A stretch of 64,000 nt of DNA, taken from NCBI RefSeq assembly GCF_001045555.1, contig NZ_LFBU01000002.1:1-64000 (forward strand). The letters run 5' to 3'. Shown piece by piece: positions 24,742 to 34,914 of the stretch (the stretch's first letter is position 1; every line of letters begins with the position of its first letter). A model generated the notes under the pieces. It was not told where the DNA came from. It was given only the letters and a program-made list of their open reading frames with translations, and ran no database searches. Source of the DNA: Marinobacter subterrani. Lineage in GTDB: Bacteria; Pseudomonadota; Gammaproteobacteria; Pseudomonadales; Oleiphilaceae. A program made the position numbers and the translations under genes.

Positions 24742-25143
24742 ATGACTATCGACCTGATCCGGTGTGCCATCAGACGCATCGGCCTGTTCACAACCTTGCT
24801 ACTGGCAACCCTGACGCTGGTTGCCTGCGCCTCCGCACCCTTACCGCCAACCGAGTCCCTGAACGATGCCAGGGATGCCATTGCCAGTGCCGAGCAGGCG
24901 GAAGCCCGCCAGTACGCCGGTGCGGAACTGGAGGAGGCCAACCGGCATCTGACGGCGGCCCTGAAAGCCGCCGAGGCAGAACGTATGGCGGAAGCTGACC
25001 GCCTGGCCAAGGAGGCCCGGGTTGCCGCCGAGCTGGCCATCGCCAGGACGGAAGCGGCCAAGGCTGCGGAAATCAATCGTGAGATGGGTCGCAGTGCCGA
25101 GGCCCTGGATGAAGAAATGCAGCGTCAGGGAGACTCGCAATGA
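24742..25143 (+). CDS. DUF4398-type lipoprotein
   Basis: From ATG 24742 (AGGAG at 24730-24734, spacing 7; an upstream in-frame ATG at 24727 lacks a site) the protein is 133 residues. A signal peptide ends in lipobox LVAC with Cys29. The mature part is an alanine/glutamate-rich helix (DARDAIASAEQAEARQYAGA, LEEANRHLTAALKAAEAERM) typical of DUF4398. It overlaps the OmpA-family gene by ATGA. The pair probably forms an envelope-bridging unit; its exact role is unknown. Confidence 0.8.
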   Translation: MTIDLIRCAIRRIGLFTTLLLATLTLVACASAPLPPTESLNDARDAIASAEQAEARQYAGAELEEANRHLTAALKAAEAERMAEADRLAKEARVAAELAIARTEAAKAAEINREMGRSAEALDEEMQRQGDSQ

Positions 25144-26000
25144 AGACTCTATCGTTCTGGAAACCCATGTCCGGGGTAAAAACCGGTGCCGCAGTGCTGC
25201 TTTCCTCGCTGCTCCTGACCGCCTGCGCCATGTCGCCGACCAGCCCCGATGGCTCGGAGGACGTACGAGCCAAATTGACCGCCCTGCAACAGAACCCGGA
25301 CATGATGGCCCATGCCAGGGTGGAGCTGCGTGATGCCGAAGCGGCTGTACAGCTCGCCGAACAGCCATCGGATGACGAGGCGGTGGTGGCGCACCGGATC
25401 TACATGGCAGACCGGATGGTTGAAATTGCCCGGGCCAAGGGCCAGGTCGGCCTGCTGGAGGCGGAGCGGGCGCAGTTGGGCGAGCAACGGGATGCGTCCC
25501 GGCTGGCGGCCCGAACCCTGGAGGCAGATCGGGCCCACACCGAGGCCGAACGGGCTCGCAGCGCCCAGGCACAGGCAGCAGCCATGTCTGCCCGGGAAGC
25601 CGAGGAGTTGCAGCGGCAGATCGACACCCTGGAAGCCGAGGCGACCGAACGCGGGCTGGTGCTGACCCTGGGTGATGTCCTGTTTGCCACCGGCAGTGCG
25701 GAAATCCAGGGTGGCACCAATCAGAATCTGGAAAAGCTGGTGAACTTTCTCAAGCAATACCCTGATCGCCAGGTACTGATTGAAGGCCACACCGATAACG
25801 TCGGCAGCGCCAGTTTTAACCTGGCACTGTCACGCCAGCGGGCCGAATCGGTTCGTGAATTTCTGATCAGTCGTGGCATCGAAAGTAGCAGGTTGTCGGT
25901 GTCCGGTTATGGTTTTGAACGCCCTATCGCCAGCAACGACACTGCAACCGGCCGGCAGCAGAACCGCCGGGTTGAAGTGGTCATCGAAAACGGGGAATAA
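25140..26000 (+). CDS. OmpA-family lipoprotein with DUF4398-like helical region
   Basis: The 286-residue protein has a lipobox LTAC (Cys29), a long helical region with SPDGSEDVRAKLTALQQNP and repeated RLAARTLEADRAHTEAERAR-like segments, and a C-terminal OmpA peptidoglycan-binding domain (about 165-283). The last carries GDVLFATGSAEIQGGTNQNL and IEGHTDNVGSASFNLALSRQ, with the diaminopimelate-binding aspartate and arginine. It anchors the outer membrane to the wall. It is translationally coupled to the preceding lipoprotein. Confidence 0.88.
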   Translation: MKTLSFWKPMSGVKTGAAVLLSSLLLTACAMSPTSPDGSEDVRAKLTALQQNPDMMAHARVELRDAEAAVQLAEQPSDDEAVVAHRIYMADRMVEIARAKGQVGLLEAERAQLGEQRDASRLAARTLEADRAHTEAERARSAQAQAAAMSAREAEELQRQIDTLEAEATERGLVLTLGDVLFATGSAEIQGGTNQNLEKLVNFLKQYPDRQVLIEGHTDNVGSASFNLALSRQRAESVREFLISRGIESSRLSVSGYGFERPIASNDTATGRQQNRRVEVVIENGE

Positions 26001-26004
26001 CAGA

Positions 26005-27366
26005 ATGCTGAGATACCGGGATTATTTTCCTCTGGCAGCGGATACCCAGTCGAATGCCGGCCACGGAAACGGCAGCCCACTGGCGGATGCCCTGCCGCTG
26101 GGCATACTGGTAACCGACCGGGAGGGTAAATGCCTGTACAGCAACGCCGCTTACCAGAAGCTCTGCGGCTGGAGTGGCGATGAGCTGGTCGGCTCACACT
26201 GGAGTGCCGTTATCCACCCGCAGGATCACGACCGGGTTGTCCAGCATTGGGAGGCGGCCGTGCTGGGCCGTCAATCCTTCCTGTGTGAGGCGCGCCTGAA
26301 GACCTCAAACGGCAAGGTCATCTGGATCCGCCGCAACGCGGCCCTGATGACCGATAACCTGCCCGGCCACGGCTACGTGCACACGATAGAAGATATCAGC
26401 GTGTACAAGGCCCACGAAAAAGCCCGGAGAAAAGCCGAGGCCCAGTTGTTCGAGGAAAAGGAGCGGGCACGGGTTACCCTGGATTCCATTGGTGACGCGG
26501 TGCTGTGCACCGATATCGACGGCCAGGTGTCCTACATGAACCTGGTGGCGGAGACCCTGACCGGCTTCACCCGGCGGGAAGCCATTGGCCGACCCCTTAA
26601 AGAGATTTTCAAGGTGGTGGATGCGACCAGCCGAAAACCAACACCCGATCCGGCCCGCCGGGCGATTCTGTCAGACAGCATTGTGGCGCTGGAAGCCAAT
26701 TCGCTGCTGGTTGCCCGGGACGGCGAGGAACTGGCGATTGAAGACTCCGCCGCACCCATCCATAACCGCTATGGCGTGGTGACCGGTGCGGTGATCGTAT
26801 TCCACGATGCCCGCTATTCCAGGGAAAACACCGCGCGCATGGCGCACCTTGCCCAGCACGATGCGCTTACCGGCCTGCACAACCGCAATGCCTTCTTTGA
26901 GCGGTTCGAGCAGTCCCTGGCCCTGGCCCGGCGCAACGGGAAGCAGATGGGCCTGCTGTTTATCGATCTCGATAACTTCAAGGCCATCAACGATGTCCTG
27001 GGCCACGACAGCGGCGACATTATCCTGGCGGCCCTGGCCGGAAAACTGAGAAGCTGCGTCAGAGCGACAGATACCGTGTGCCGGTATGGCGGTGACGAAT
27101 TCGTGGTGTTGCTCAGTGAGATTGCCCAGCCGGACCATGCCGTTGCCGTTGCCGACAAGATACGGGAGGCGGCGGCCGCGCCCATGCAGCTGGCCGGCCA
27201 TGAGGTGGCGCTTCAGCTCAGTATCGGCGTGAGCGTGTACCCTGACAACGGGGAAACCGCCGAAGAGCTGCTGAGGAAGGCCGACCGGGCCATGTACCGG
27301 ATCAAGACGCTGAACCGCCCGCTCCCCGGCGGGAGCTTGATACCAACCGGTCCGTTTCGCGTTTGA
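26005..27366 (+). CDS. PAS-PAS-GGDEF diguanylate cyclase
   Basis: Starting at ATG 26005, 4 nt after the OmpA stop, the 453-residue protein has two PAS domains (about 25-140, GILVTDREGKCLYSNAAYQK; about 165-280, VLCTDIDGQVSYMNLVAETL) and a GGDEF domain (about 285-445). The active-site loop is YGGDEFVVLL, complete, and HDALTGLHNRNAFFERF opens the domain. No RxxD inhibitory site is evident directly before it. It probably makes cyclic-di-GMP in response to a PAS signal. Its 3' end overlaps the convergent Crp-type gene by 65 bp. Confidence 0.88.
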   Translation: MLRYRDYFPLAADTQSNAGHGNGSPLADALPLGILVTDREGKCLYSNAAYQKLCGWSGDELVGSHWSAVIHPQDHDRVVQHWEAAVLGRQSFLCEARLKTSNGKVIWIRRNAALMTDNLPGHGYVHTIEDISVYKAHEKARRKAEAQLFEEKERARVTLDSIGDAVLCTDIDGQVSYMNLVAETLTGFTRREAIGRPLKEIFKVVDATSRKPTPDPARRAILSDSIVALEANSLLVARDGEELAIEDSAAPIHNRYGVVTGAVIVFHDARYSRENTARMAHLAQHDALTGLHNRNAFFERFEQSLALARRNGKQMGLLFIDLDNFKAINDVLGHDSGDIILAALAGKLRSCVRATDTVCRYGGDEFVVLLSEIAQPDHAVAVADKIREAAAAPMQLAGHEVALQLSIGVSVYPDNGETAEELLRKADRAMYRIKTLNRPLPGGSLIPTGPFRV

Positions 27367-28069
27367 CCACGGCGTAGCATTCGCAGCAGAGTTCCTCGAG
27401 CCGGGCCCGGTTGATCACCGTAATGTGCCCGCGGTGGTATTCGATGACGCCCTGTTTCTGCAGCTTGCCGGCGGCTTCGGTTACCCCCTCGCGCCGCACC
27501 CCCAGCATGTTGGCAATCAGTTCCTGGGTCATGGTCAGGTGATTGTCCGGGAGGCGGTCAAGAGATAGCAGCAGCCATCGACACAGTTGCTGGTCTATTG
27601 AATGGTGGCGGTTGCAGACGGCTGTCTGGGACATCTGGGTAATCAGTGCCTGGGTGTAGCGCAAGGCCAGGAACCGCATCTCGGGCGTGGCGTCGAACTC
27701 AGCCTTGAGTTCCGGGGCCGGTAGCCGGTATGCGAAGCCCTTGCTTTGTACCACCGTGCGGCTGGGAGTGCGGTCTCCGCCCATGAACACAGAAATACCG
27801 ACCATACCTTCGTTACCCACCACCGAGATTTCGGCGGAAGAGCCGTTGAGCATCACGTAAAGCAGCGAAACGATGCAGTTGGTGGGGAAATAGACAAACT
27901 CAATGGTTTGGCCGGATTCATGAATCACGCCGCCGAGGCTCATTTCAACCAGTTTGAGCCGGGGGAAAATCCGCTGTTTGGCACTGTCCGGAAAAGCGGC
28001 CAGCAAGTGGTTCTGCTCGGGAGTAATTGAAGCCTTCGACGTAGTCGAAGTAGTTGAAATATCAGGCAT
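27302..28069 (-). CDS. Crp/Fnr-family transcription regulator
   Basis: From ATG 28069 (GGAGG at 28075-28079) the protein is 255 residues. The N-terminal cyclic-nucleotide-binding-like beta barrel includes FPTNCIVSLLYVMLNGSSAE and VVGNEGMVGISVFMGG. The C-terminal winged helix has LTMTQELIANMLGVRREGVTEAAGKLQKQGVI, a standard recognition helix. The barrel lacks a clear cAMP phosphate-binding RxS motif and has no Fnr cysteine cluster, so the ligand is unknown. It overlaps the convergent cyclase gene. Confidence 0.87.
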   Translation of the reverse strand: MPDISTTSTTSKASITPEQNHLLAAFPDSAKQRIFPRLKLVEMSLGGVIHESGQTIEFVYFPTNCIVSLLYVMLNGSSAEISVVGNEGMVGISVFMGGDRTPSRTVVQSKGFAYRLPAPELKAEFDATPEMRFLALRYTQALITQMSQTAVCNRHHSIDQQLCRWLLLSLDRLPDNHLTMTQELIANMLGVRREGVTEAAGKLQKQGVIEYHRGHITVINRARLEELCCECYAVVKRETDRLVSSSRRGAGGSAS

Positions 28070-28203
28070 AGTCACCTCCATGGCGAAGCTATTGGCGATG
28101 GGCGCATTCCTATATCAAAGTGATCGCTGACAGGTTCGAGCAGGCCTGCCAGTCACCACAAGAAGCTAGCACAAAATAAACATTCTGACTGCAAGATTCG
28201 TCC

Positions 28204-29214
28204 TTAAGATTTGTTCCTATTTTGCCTGGCTACAGGTCGTTCTTTGAGTGTGCGATTTATGGTGACGGTCTGTGCCTTTCCCTCCCTGGCAATGGCGCCC
28301 CACGCCTGCTCCAGAGTTGCCCGGGCAATGGCCTCGTGGTTCTGGGGCAGAGAGTTTACCGCCAGTGGTAGAAAATCCAGCAGCCGGTCATCCCCGAAGG
28401 TGGCCAGGCGCAGGTTTTCGGGCAGCCCGCCTGGTTGGTCCAGCAGCACATCCAGAACCCCTTGCAGCAAAGTGTAGGATGCCGTCACCAGGGCATCCGG
28501 CAGACCATGTTCGTACATCAGCCGTTCCATCATCGCGGCACCGGAGGCGCGGTCATAGCGGGGGCCGCTTTCAATGAGGGTATTGACCCCGGCCCGGCCA
28601 GCCGCCGCCAGAAAGCCCTTGCGGCGTTCCCGGGTCATGGCGATTTCGGGTACGGCGTCCAGCCAGGCTATGCTGGCGGTATCAGGGCCCAGCACCGAAC
28701 GGGTCAGGGCGTCTGCCGCAGTGCGGTTGTCGCTGACCACGCAGCGGATCTGCGCCGGTGACTGGGCCCGGTCGACGGCCACCACCGGAAGGCCGTCTTT
28801 CTGCAACTGAGGGTAGAAGGGGTCGTCCTGGGCCAGGGCGCTGGCCACAATCAACGCATCGCAGCGCCGGGCCTTGAGTGCCCGGGCCAGGGACTTCTCG
28901 GTTTCCGGATCGTCGTCGGAGCCGACAATCAGTAGCTGATAACTCCGGGCTCGGGCACCTTGCTCCAGCAGTTTGGCGAGCCGGGCGTAACTGGTGTTTT
29001 CCAGGTCTGGCAGGATAAAGCCCAGGGTGCGGCTGGCGCCGCCCCGCAGGGCGGCTGCCTGGGTATCGACCTGAAAATCATGTTCACGAGCCACCGCAAG
29101 TACTTTCTCGACGGTGTCCGGCTTGATGCGCCGGGCAGGCCCCTGGCCATTGATGACATAGCTGGCGGTGGTTCTTGAAACGCCGGCAAGCCGGGCAAGT
29201 TCCGCAAGGGTCAT
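28204..29214 (-). CDS. cra: Fructose operon repressor Cra/FruR (LacI family)
   Basis: The 336-residue LacI-family protein starts MTLAELARLAGVSRTTASYVINGQGPARRI, a helix-turn-helix very close to Cra, with a sugar-binding core (RTLGFILPDLENTSYARLAK onward). In the family fructose-1-phosphate releases the repressor from DNA. It lies divergent from fruBKA, with a Cra-type operator at 29283-29300 in the shared region. GGGAG precedes the start. Confidence 0.92.
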   Translation of the reverse strand: MTLAELARLAGVSRTTASYVINGQGPARRIKPDTVEKVLAVAREHDFQVDTQAAALRGGASRTLGFILPDLENTSYARLAKLLEQGARARSYQLLIVGSDDDPETEKSLARALKARRCDALIVASALAQDDPFYPQLQKDGLPVVAVDRAQSPAQIRCVVSDNRTAADALTRSVLGPDTASIAWLDAVPEIAMTRERRKGFLAAAGRAGVNTLIESGPRYDRASGAAMMERLMYEHGLPDALVTASYTLLQGVLDVLLDQPGGLPENLRLATFGDDRLLDFLPLAVNSLPQNHEAIARATLEQAWGAIAREGKAQTVTINRTLKERPVARQNRNKS

Positions 29215-29282
29215 GGGCGACAGCTCCCGTTAAAAGATTGCTTGATTTCTGATCATATCTGTTTCATCATCGATTTTAAGCA

Positions 29283-29300
29283 TGCTGACACGATTCAGCA
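29283..29300. promoter_or_regulatory. Cra operator upstream of fruB
   Basis: TGCTGA (29283-29288) and TCAGCA (29295-29300) form a perfect inverted repeat around CACGAT. The core GCTGACACGATTCAGC closely fits the known Cra palindrome (GCTGAAACG-TTTCAGC type). It lies 45 nt before the fruB start in the cra-fruB intergenic region. An ATG at 29282 inside the operator is therefore unlikely to be the fruB start. Confidence 0.82.
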
Positions 29301-29344
29301 AACAAAAACCGATATGCATCACAACAAAAAGCGAGGCAACCATC

Positions 29345-32176
29345 ATGCTGACGCTGACCGCCGATGACGTTCGACTGGGTGCCCGGGCCACTGACTGGCA
29401 AGACGCCCTGCAACAGGCCGCCCGGGACCTTGAAACCGCCGGCCGCACCTCCCCCGATTACCTGGCCGGAATGAAGGCCCGGGAACAGCAGTCCTCCACG
29501 GTGCTGGGTAACGGCATTGCCATTCCCCACGGCACACCGGAAAGCCGGGAGGCCGTTCTCAAAACCGGCATCCGCATTCTTCAGTTTCCGGAAGGCATCA
29601 CCTGGCACGATGGCGCCCGGGTCAATGTGCTGGTGGCCATCGCCGCGCAGTCTGATGAACACCTGGACATTCTCCGCCACCTTACCCGCGTGCTGGACAA
29701 GCCCGGTCTGGCTGAAAAGCTGGGCCGGGCTACGGAGGCTGCTGAACTGGTTGCCTTGCTCTCCAAAGCCCCCGCAGTGGCCAAATGCGACAGCGAAACC
29801 CTGTGTCTGGGTATCGACGCTTCCACTCCGAACGAACTGGCTCTGATTGCCGCAGCCCGCCTGCAGAGCCTGCGCTGTGTGGACACCGAGTTTCTCGCCA
29901 GCATTATTGGCCAGCCGCCGGTGGCGCTCGGCCAGGGCTTCTGGCTGACCCACCACACGGTTGGTGCCAGGCGCCCGACCCTGTCCCTGGCGACACCCAA
30001 GCGGGCAACGCCGGAACTGCGCGGGGTGTTCTGCCTGGCCGGTCCCGGTGATGAATGCCATGACCTGCTGGACCGCATTGATAACTTCCTGGCTCGCAAT
30101 GAACCGATTGACGGCCTGAGTGCCGAGGCCGTACTGGCCAGGCTGTCCGGTGAGGCTGCGGATGCGGTTACCGCCAAAGTGACCCTGCTCAATAGCCACG
30201 GGCTGCATGCCCGGCCGGCGAAGCAACTGGTGCAGGAGGCACGCCGCCACAATGCCAGTATCCGGATTCGCCTGCTGGAGGGCGATGGCAGTGCGGTGTC
30301 GGCCACCAGCCTGACCCGGGTGATTGGTCTGGGCGCTCGCCGGGGCCAGACCTTGCTGCTGTCGGCAACCGGGGATCAGGCCGAACAGGCCATCACGGCC
30401 CTGAGCCGGGCCATCGAAGCGGGCCTGGGTGAGAATGTCGCTCCACTGCGTTCGGCGGAGCAGCAAGCCACGGTGCTGGAGGCTAAACCCCCAGAACCAC
30501 TGGCCGATGACCAGCCGGTCAAAGCTGTGGCCGCGTCTCCGGGGCTGGCGCTGGCGCCGGCGTTTGTGATGCGCCAGCCGGTGCTGGAGTACCCGGAATC
30601 TGCCGCCGACAGCGAGCAGCAGATCCAGCGTCTTAACCAGGCCATGGATGAAGCCGATGGTCAGCTCCGGACCCTGATCCGGCAGGCCGAAGGCGGTGAA
30701 GCCGCGCCGATTCTCTCGGTGCATGTGGAGATGCTGCAGGACGAAGACCTGTATCAGGCCACGCTGGAAGCGATCAACGAAGGGGCATCCGCCGAGGCGG
30801 GCTGGTGGAAGGCCATTGATACCGCGGCCCGGGCCCAGGAGGCGCTGGCCGATCGGTTGTTGGCAGAACGGGCTGCTGATCTGCGGGATGTCGGCCGCCG
30901 GGTGCTGGCCAATCTTTGCGGCGTGGCCATGCTGACGCCGCCGGACACCCCCTACATTCTGGTGGCCGACGATCTCGGGCCGTCGGATGTGGCCCGGCTG
31001 GATACCACACGGGTACGCGGTCTGGTTACAGCGCGCGGTGGCGCCACCTCCCACAGTGCCATCCTCGCCCGCGCCCTTGGCCTGCCTGCGGTGGTGGGTG
31101 CGGGTGAGCGCATACTTACCATCCCGGACGGCGCGGATCTGGTGGTGGATGGTGAACGGGGCTGCCTGGTGCCCAACCCCGGGGCCGAACGATGCGACAA
31201 GATCCGGCGCCGGTTACAACAACTGGAATCCCTGCAGGCCGAAGCCCATGAAAACCGCCACCAGCCTGCCACCACCGAAGATGGCCATACCATCGAAGTC
31301 TGCGCCAATCTGGGTAACACCGCCCACACACCGGATGCGGTGGATCGGGGCGCTGACGGTGTCGGCCTGCTTCGTACCGAGTTCATTTTCATGGCCCATC
31401 CGGAAGCGCCGGATCTGGCCACCCAGGTCAGTGAATACCAACACGCGTTCGATGCCCTGAACGGCCTACCCCTGGTGGCCCGTACCCTGGACGTCGGTGG
31501 CGACAAGCCGCTGGATTACTGGCCGTTGCCCCAGGAAGACAACCCGTTTCTGGGCATGCGTGGTATCCGGTTGTCACTGACTCGCCCGGATATCCTGGAA
31601 ACCCAGGTGCGGGCGCTGCTAACTGCCGCCGGCGACCGGCCCCTGCGCATCATGTTCCCCATGGTGAAGGATGTCGAAGAGTTCCGGGCGGCCCGGGCGA
31701 TTGTTTCCAAAGTTCAGGCGGAGGTAACCGCCGGCGATGTTCAGGTGGGTGTGATGATTGAAGTGCCCTCCTGTGCATTGTTGGCGTCGACTCTGGCGCC
31801 GGAGGTGGACTTCTTCTCGGTTGGCACCAATGACCTGACCCAGTACACCCTGGCCATCGACCGTGGCCACGGGCAGCTTTCGGCTGAATCAGACGGTCTG
31901 CACCCGTCAGTATTGCGGCTGATCCGGATGACCGTGGAAGCGGCTCACGCCCACAATCGCTGGGTCGGGGTGTGCGGAGAACTTGCGTCCGACCCGCAGG
32001 CCATTCCGGTACTGGTCGGGCTGGATGTGGACGAGCTGTCCGTGACCAGCCGCCGGGTACCCCTGGTCAAGGCCTGCATTCGTGGCCTGAGTCTCGAAAG
32101 CGCTCGCCAGCAGGCGGAGAAGGCGCTGTCTCTGGCAACGGCGGCCGAGGTGCGTGACGCCCTGGAGGCCTGGTGA
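29345..32176 (+). CDS. fruB: Fructose PTS multiphosphoryl transfer protein EIIA-HPr-EI
   Basis: The 943-residue fusion carries phosphate from PEP to fructose. An EIIA domain (about 1-145) has its active His in [10 protein letters not shown] (residue 62). HPr (about 275-365) has [11 protein letters not shown] with the phospho-His at about 288. EI (about 390-943) has [16 protein letters not shown] with the His near 570, and the PEP signature [15 protein letters not shown]. The start at 29345 is chosen because the longer frame begins within the Cra operator. FruK follows in overlap (TGATG). All three catalytic histidines are present. Confidence 0.94.
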   Translation: MLTLTADDVRLGARATDWQDALQQAARDLETAGRTSPDYLAGMKAREQQSSTVLGNGIAIPHGTPESREAVLKTGIRILQFPEGITWHDGARVNVLVAIAAQSDEHLDILRHLTRVLDKPGLAEKLGRATEAAELVALLSKAPAVAKCDSETLCLGIDASTPNELALIAAARLQSLRCVDTEFLASIIGQPPVALGQGFWLTHHTVGARRPTLSLATPKRATPELRGVFCLAGPGDECHDLLDRIDNFLARNEPIDGLSAEAVLARLSGEAADAVTAKVTLLNSHGLHARPAKQLVQEARRHNASIRIRLLEGDGSAVSATSLTRVIGLGARRGQTLLLSATGDQAEQAITALSRAIEAGLGENVAPLRSAEQQATVLEAKPPEPLADDQPVKAVAASPGLALAPAFVMRQPVLEYPESAADSEQQIQRLNQAMDEADGQLRTLIRQAEGGEAAPILSVHVEMLQDEDLYQATLEAINEGASAEAGWWKAIDTAARAQEALADRLLAERAADLRDVGRRVLANLCGVAMLTPPDTPYILVADDLGPSDVARLDTTRVRGLVTARGGATSHSAILARALGLPAVVGAGERILTIPDGADLVVDGERGCLVPNPGAERCDKIRRRLQQLESLQAEAHENRHQPATTEDGHTIEVCANLGNTAHTPDAVDRGADGVGLLRTEFIFMAHPEAPDLATQVSEYQHAFDALNGLPLVARTLDVGGDKPLDYWPLPQEDNPFLGMRGIRLSLTRPDILETQVRALLTAAGDRPLRIMFPMVKDVEEFRAARAIVSKVQAEVTAGDVQVGVMIEVPSCALLASTLAPEVDFFSVGTNDLTQYTLAIDRGHGQLSAESDGLHPSVLRLIRMTVEAAHAHNRWVGVCGELASDPQAIPVLVGLDVDELSVTSRRVPLVKACIRGLSLESARQQAEKALSLATAAEVRDALEAW

Positions 32177-33141
32177 TGGCCAACATTCTCACAGTCACCC
32201 TGAACCCGGCCCTGGACCTGAGCGTTGAAACCCCCACGCTGAACCCCGGTGAAGTTAACCGTACCGGCAATACCCGGCTGGAGCCGGCCGGCAAGGGCAT
32301 CAACGTGGCAAGGGTACTGGCGCGACTGGGCCATTCGGTCACGGTAACCGGCCTGTTGGGCGAGGCCAATGCCGCGCCCTTCGAGCGCCTGTTCGAAGCG
32401 GAAGGCCTGCAGGACAGTTTGGTGCGTATTCCGGGCCAGAACCGCATCAATATCAAGATTGCCGAAGCCGGTGGCCGGGTGACTGATCTGAACGGACCGG
32501 GTTTCCGGGTGTCGGAAGACGCCCTTCAGCGCCTCGAATTCCGGCTGGCGCAATTGCTGCCGGAATGCGATGCGGTGGTGATCGGTGGCAGTCTGCCCGA
32601 GGGCTTTCCGTCCTCCGGGCTGGCGGGCCTTGTGCAGTTGGCCTCCGGTGCCGGCAAACCGGTGTGGCTGGATACCAGTGGCGAGGGCCTCAGAACGGGT
32701 ATCGAGGCCGGGCCTTTTGCGGTCAAACCCAACACCGATGAGTTGTCCGGCTGGGCGGGCAAGCCTCTGAAGGACATTACGGCCGTGGAAGCTGCAGTCG
32801 CCCGTGTCCATGCTGCCGGTGTTTCCCATGTGGTGGTGTCCATGGGCGCGGACGGCGTTTTGTGGTCGTCACCGGCCGGTACCCTGCGATCGTGGGTTCC
32901 CCCCGTGACGGTGGTCAGCACCGTGTGCGCCGGCGATACCCTGCTTGCGGGCATGCTCCATGGTGTGCTTCTGGGCCAGCCTGATGAGACGATACTGACG
33001 TTCGCCACCGCTTTGTCTGCCGAATGTGTGCGCCACATTGGTGTCGGAAACCCGGATGCACCGGACTTTTCTTCCCTTCTCCAACAAACCCGGGTGCAGC
33101 CCTGGCCTGCGGAAAACAACACCGGAGAGATGCCGTTATGA
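32176..33141 (+). CDS. fruK: 1-phosphofructokinase
   Basis: The 321-residue PfkB-family kinase turns fructose-1-phosphate into fructose-1,6-bisphosphate. Signatures are LTVTLNPALDLSVE, EPAGKGINVARVLARLG and the C-terminal VCAGDTLLAGMLHG with the catalytic aspartate. ATG 32176 overlaps the fruB stop and has GGAGG 7 nt upstream; the GTG just before it is less likely. Its stop overlaps fruA by ATGA. Confidence 0.94.
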   Translation: MANILTVTLNPALDLSVETPTLNPGEVNRTGNTRLEPAGKGINVARVLARLGHSVTVTGLLGEANAAPFERLFEAEGLQDSLVRIPGQNRINIKIAEAGGRVTDLNGPGFRVSEDALQRLEFRLAQLLPECDAVVIGGSLPEGFPSSGLAGLVQLASGAGKPVWLDTSGEGLRTGIEAGPFAVKPNTDELSGWAGKPLKDITAVEAAVARVHAAGVSHVVVSMGADGVLWSSPAGTLRSWVPPVTVVSTVCAGDTLLAGMLHGVLLGQPDETILTFATALSAECVRHIGVGNPDAPDFSSLLQQTRVQPWPAENNTGEMPL

Positions 33142-34901
33142 ATCTGATTATAGTGACTGCCTGCCCCCAGGGCGTGGCAACCCGTTTTCTGGCCGCCCGG
33201 GCCCTGGAGCGCGCGGCGAACCGGCGTGGCTGGTCGGTGACCACAGACAGCCGGGGACCGGATGGCAAGGCGGATAACCTGCCCGACGCTGCAATCATAG
33301 AACAGGCGGATCTGGTCATTGCTGCGCTCGGTGTGCCCGTTGACCTTGACGCCTATGCCGGCAAGCGTCTGCTGCAGATTCCGGTGACCGCGGCGCTGCC
33401 GGATCCGGAGGCTATTCTGGACCAGGCCCAGGCGCAAGCCATCCCCTGGGATCCTGCAAACGCCAGCCAGCAGTCGTCAGCATCAAGCCCCTCTGCCGGC
33501 GGAGCATCGGACGTTAAACGAATTGTCGCCGTTACGGCCTGCCCCACCGGCGTCGCCCATACCTTTATGGCGGCGGAGGCCCTGACCGCTGCGGCGGAAT
33601 CCGCTGGCCACCAGATCCGGGTGGAAACCCAGGGCTCGGTTGGCGCCCAGGATCCGCTCACTGATGGGGAGATTGCGGCGGCCGATGTGGTTGTTCTCGC
33701 CTGCGACATCGAGGTGGACCCCAGCCGGTTTGCCGGCAAACGGGTGTGGCGGACCTCCACCGGTGCCGCCCTGAAAAAACCGGCTGATACTCTCAGTGAT
33801 GCCCTGGCCGAGGCCGTGGTTCTTGAAACCGGCCAGCAGAAAGCTACCAGCGGTGCAGGAGGTGGCGAAAAACGGGGGCCCTACAAGCACCTGCTCACCG
33901 GCGTGTCCTTCATGCTGCCCATGGTAGTGGCGGGCGGTTTGCTGATCGCCCTGTCGTTCGTGTTCGGGATTGAAGCGTTCAAGGAGGAGGGCTCCCTGGC
34001 GGCCGCCCTGATGCAGATCGGCGGCGGCACCGCCTTCAAACTGATGATTCCGTTGCTGGCCGGGTACATTGCCTGGTCGATTGCTGACCGTCCCGGCCTG
34101 ACTCCGGGGATGATCGGCGGCTATCTGGCCGGCGAACTGGGCGCCGGTTTCCTCGGCGGTATTGTTGCCGGCTTCCTGGCCGGCTACGTAGCTCGCTTTA
34201 TCAGCCAGAAACTGCCGATGCCGGAGAGCATCGAATCCCTCAAGCCGATCCTGATCATTCCGTTGCTGGCCAGCCTGGTGACCGGCCTGGGGATGATCTA
34301 TGTGATCGGCGAGCCCATGGCGGCCATCATGGACGGTTTGACCGGCTTCCTCGAGAGCATGGGAACCACCAACGCGATTCTGCTCGGCGGTATCCTGGGT
34401 GCCATGATGTGTTTCGATCTGGGCGGACCGGTGAATAAGGCTGCCTATACCTTCGGGGTTGGCCTGCTTTCGGAGGGCAGCGGAGGCTCCGCGCCCATGG
34501 CGGCCATCATGGCGGCGGGCATGGTGCCGGCCATCGGCATGGGAGTGGCCTCGTTCGTGGCCCGGCGCAAGTTTGCCGAGGCCGAACGCCAGGCCGGCCG
34601 GGCGTCGTTTGTGCTGGGGCTGTGTTTTATCTCGGAAGGCGCCATTCCGTTCATGGCCAAAGACCCGCTGCGGGTGATTCCGGTGTGCATGATCGGCGGC
34701 GCCATAACCGGTGCCCTGTCCATGCTGTTCGCCGTCAAGCTGATGGCGCCCCATGGCGGGCTGTTTGTGCTGGCCATTCCCAATGCGGTCAGCGCGGTGG
34801 TGCCCTACCTGATTGCGATCACCACAGGATCACTGGTAATTGGGCTTGGCTATGCCCTGGTCAAGACCGGCAAGGCGGAGGTGGTGGCTGGCGCGAGCTG
34901 A
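33138..34901 (+). CDS. fruA: Fructose-specific PTS permease EIIB'BC
   Basis: The 587-residue permease has two IIB modules: VTACPQGVATRFLAARAL (Cys9) and VTACPTGVAHTFMAAEAL (Cys at about 135). A membrane EIIC domain follows from about residue 245 (LLTGVSFMLPMVVAGGLLIA, GPVNKAAYTFGVGLL, KLMAPHGGLFVLAIPNAV). It imports fructose as fructose-1-phosphate, which FruK then uses. The start at 33138 overlaps fruK by ATGA with GGAGAGA upstream. The order fruB-fruK-fruA is the standard operon. Confidence 0.94.
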   Translation: MNLIIVTACPQGVATRFLAARALERAANRRGWSVTTDSRGPDGKADNLPDAAIIEQADLVIAALGVPVDLDAYAGKRLLQIPVTAALPDPEAILDQAQAQAIPWDPANASQQSSASSPSAGGASDVKRIVAVTACPTGVAHTFMAAEALTAAAESAGHQIRVETQGSVGAQDPLTDGEIAAADVVVLACDIEVDPSRFAGKRVWRTSTGAALKKPADTLSDALAEAVVLETGQQKATSGAGGGEKRGPYKHLLTGVSFMLPMVVAGGLLIALSFVFGIEAFKEEGSLAAALMQIGGGTAFKLMIPLLAGYIAWSIADRPGLTPGMIGGYLAGELGAGFLGGIVAGFLAGYVARFISQKLPMPESIESLKPILIIPLLASLVTGLGMIYVIGEPMAAIMDGLTGFLESMGTTNAILLGGILGAMMCFDLGGPVNKAAYTFGVGLLSEGSGGSAPMAAIMAAGMVPAIGMGVASFVARRKFAEAERQAGRASFVLGLCFISEGAIPFMAKDPLRVIPVCMIGGAITGALSMLFAVKLMAPHGGLFVLAIPNAVSAVVPYLIAITTGSLVIGLGYALVKTGKAEVVAGAS

Positions 34902-34914
34902 GCCGCTGCCGGCA

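Noticed and set aside
29282..29344. Longer N-terminus for fruB
   Set aside because: This start lies inside the Cra operator and the added residues do not look like an EIIA start.
29276..31054. 592-codon reverse ORF opposite fruB
   Set aside because: All PTS catalytic motifs are on the forward strand; no ribosome site or domain on the reverse.
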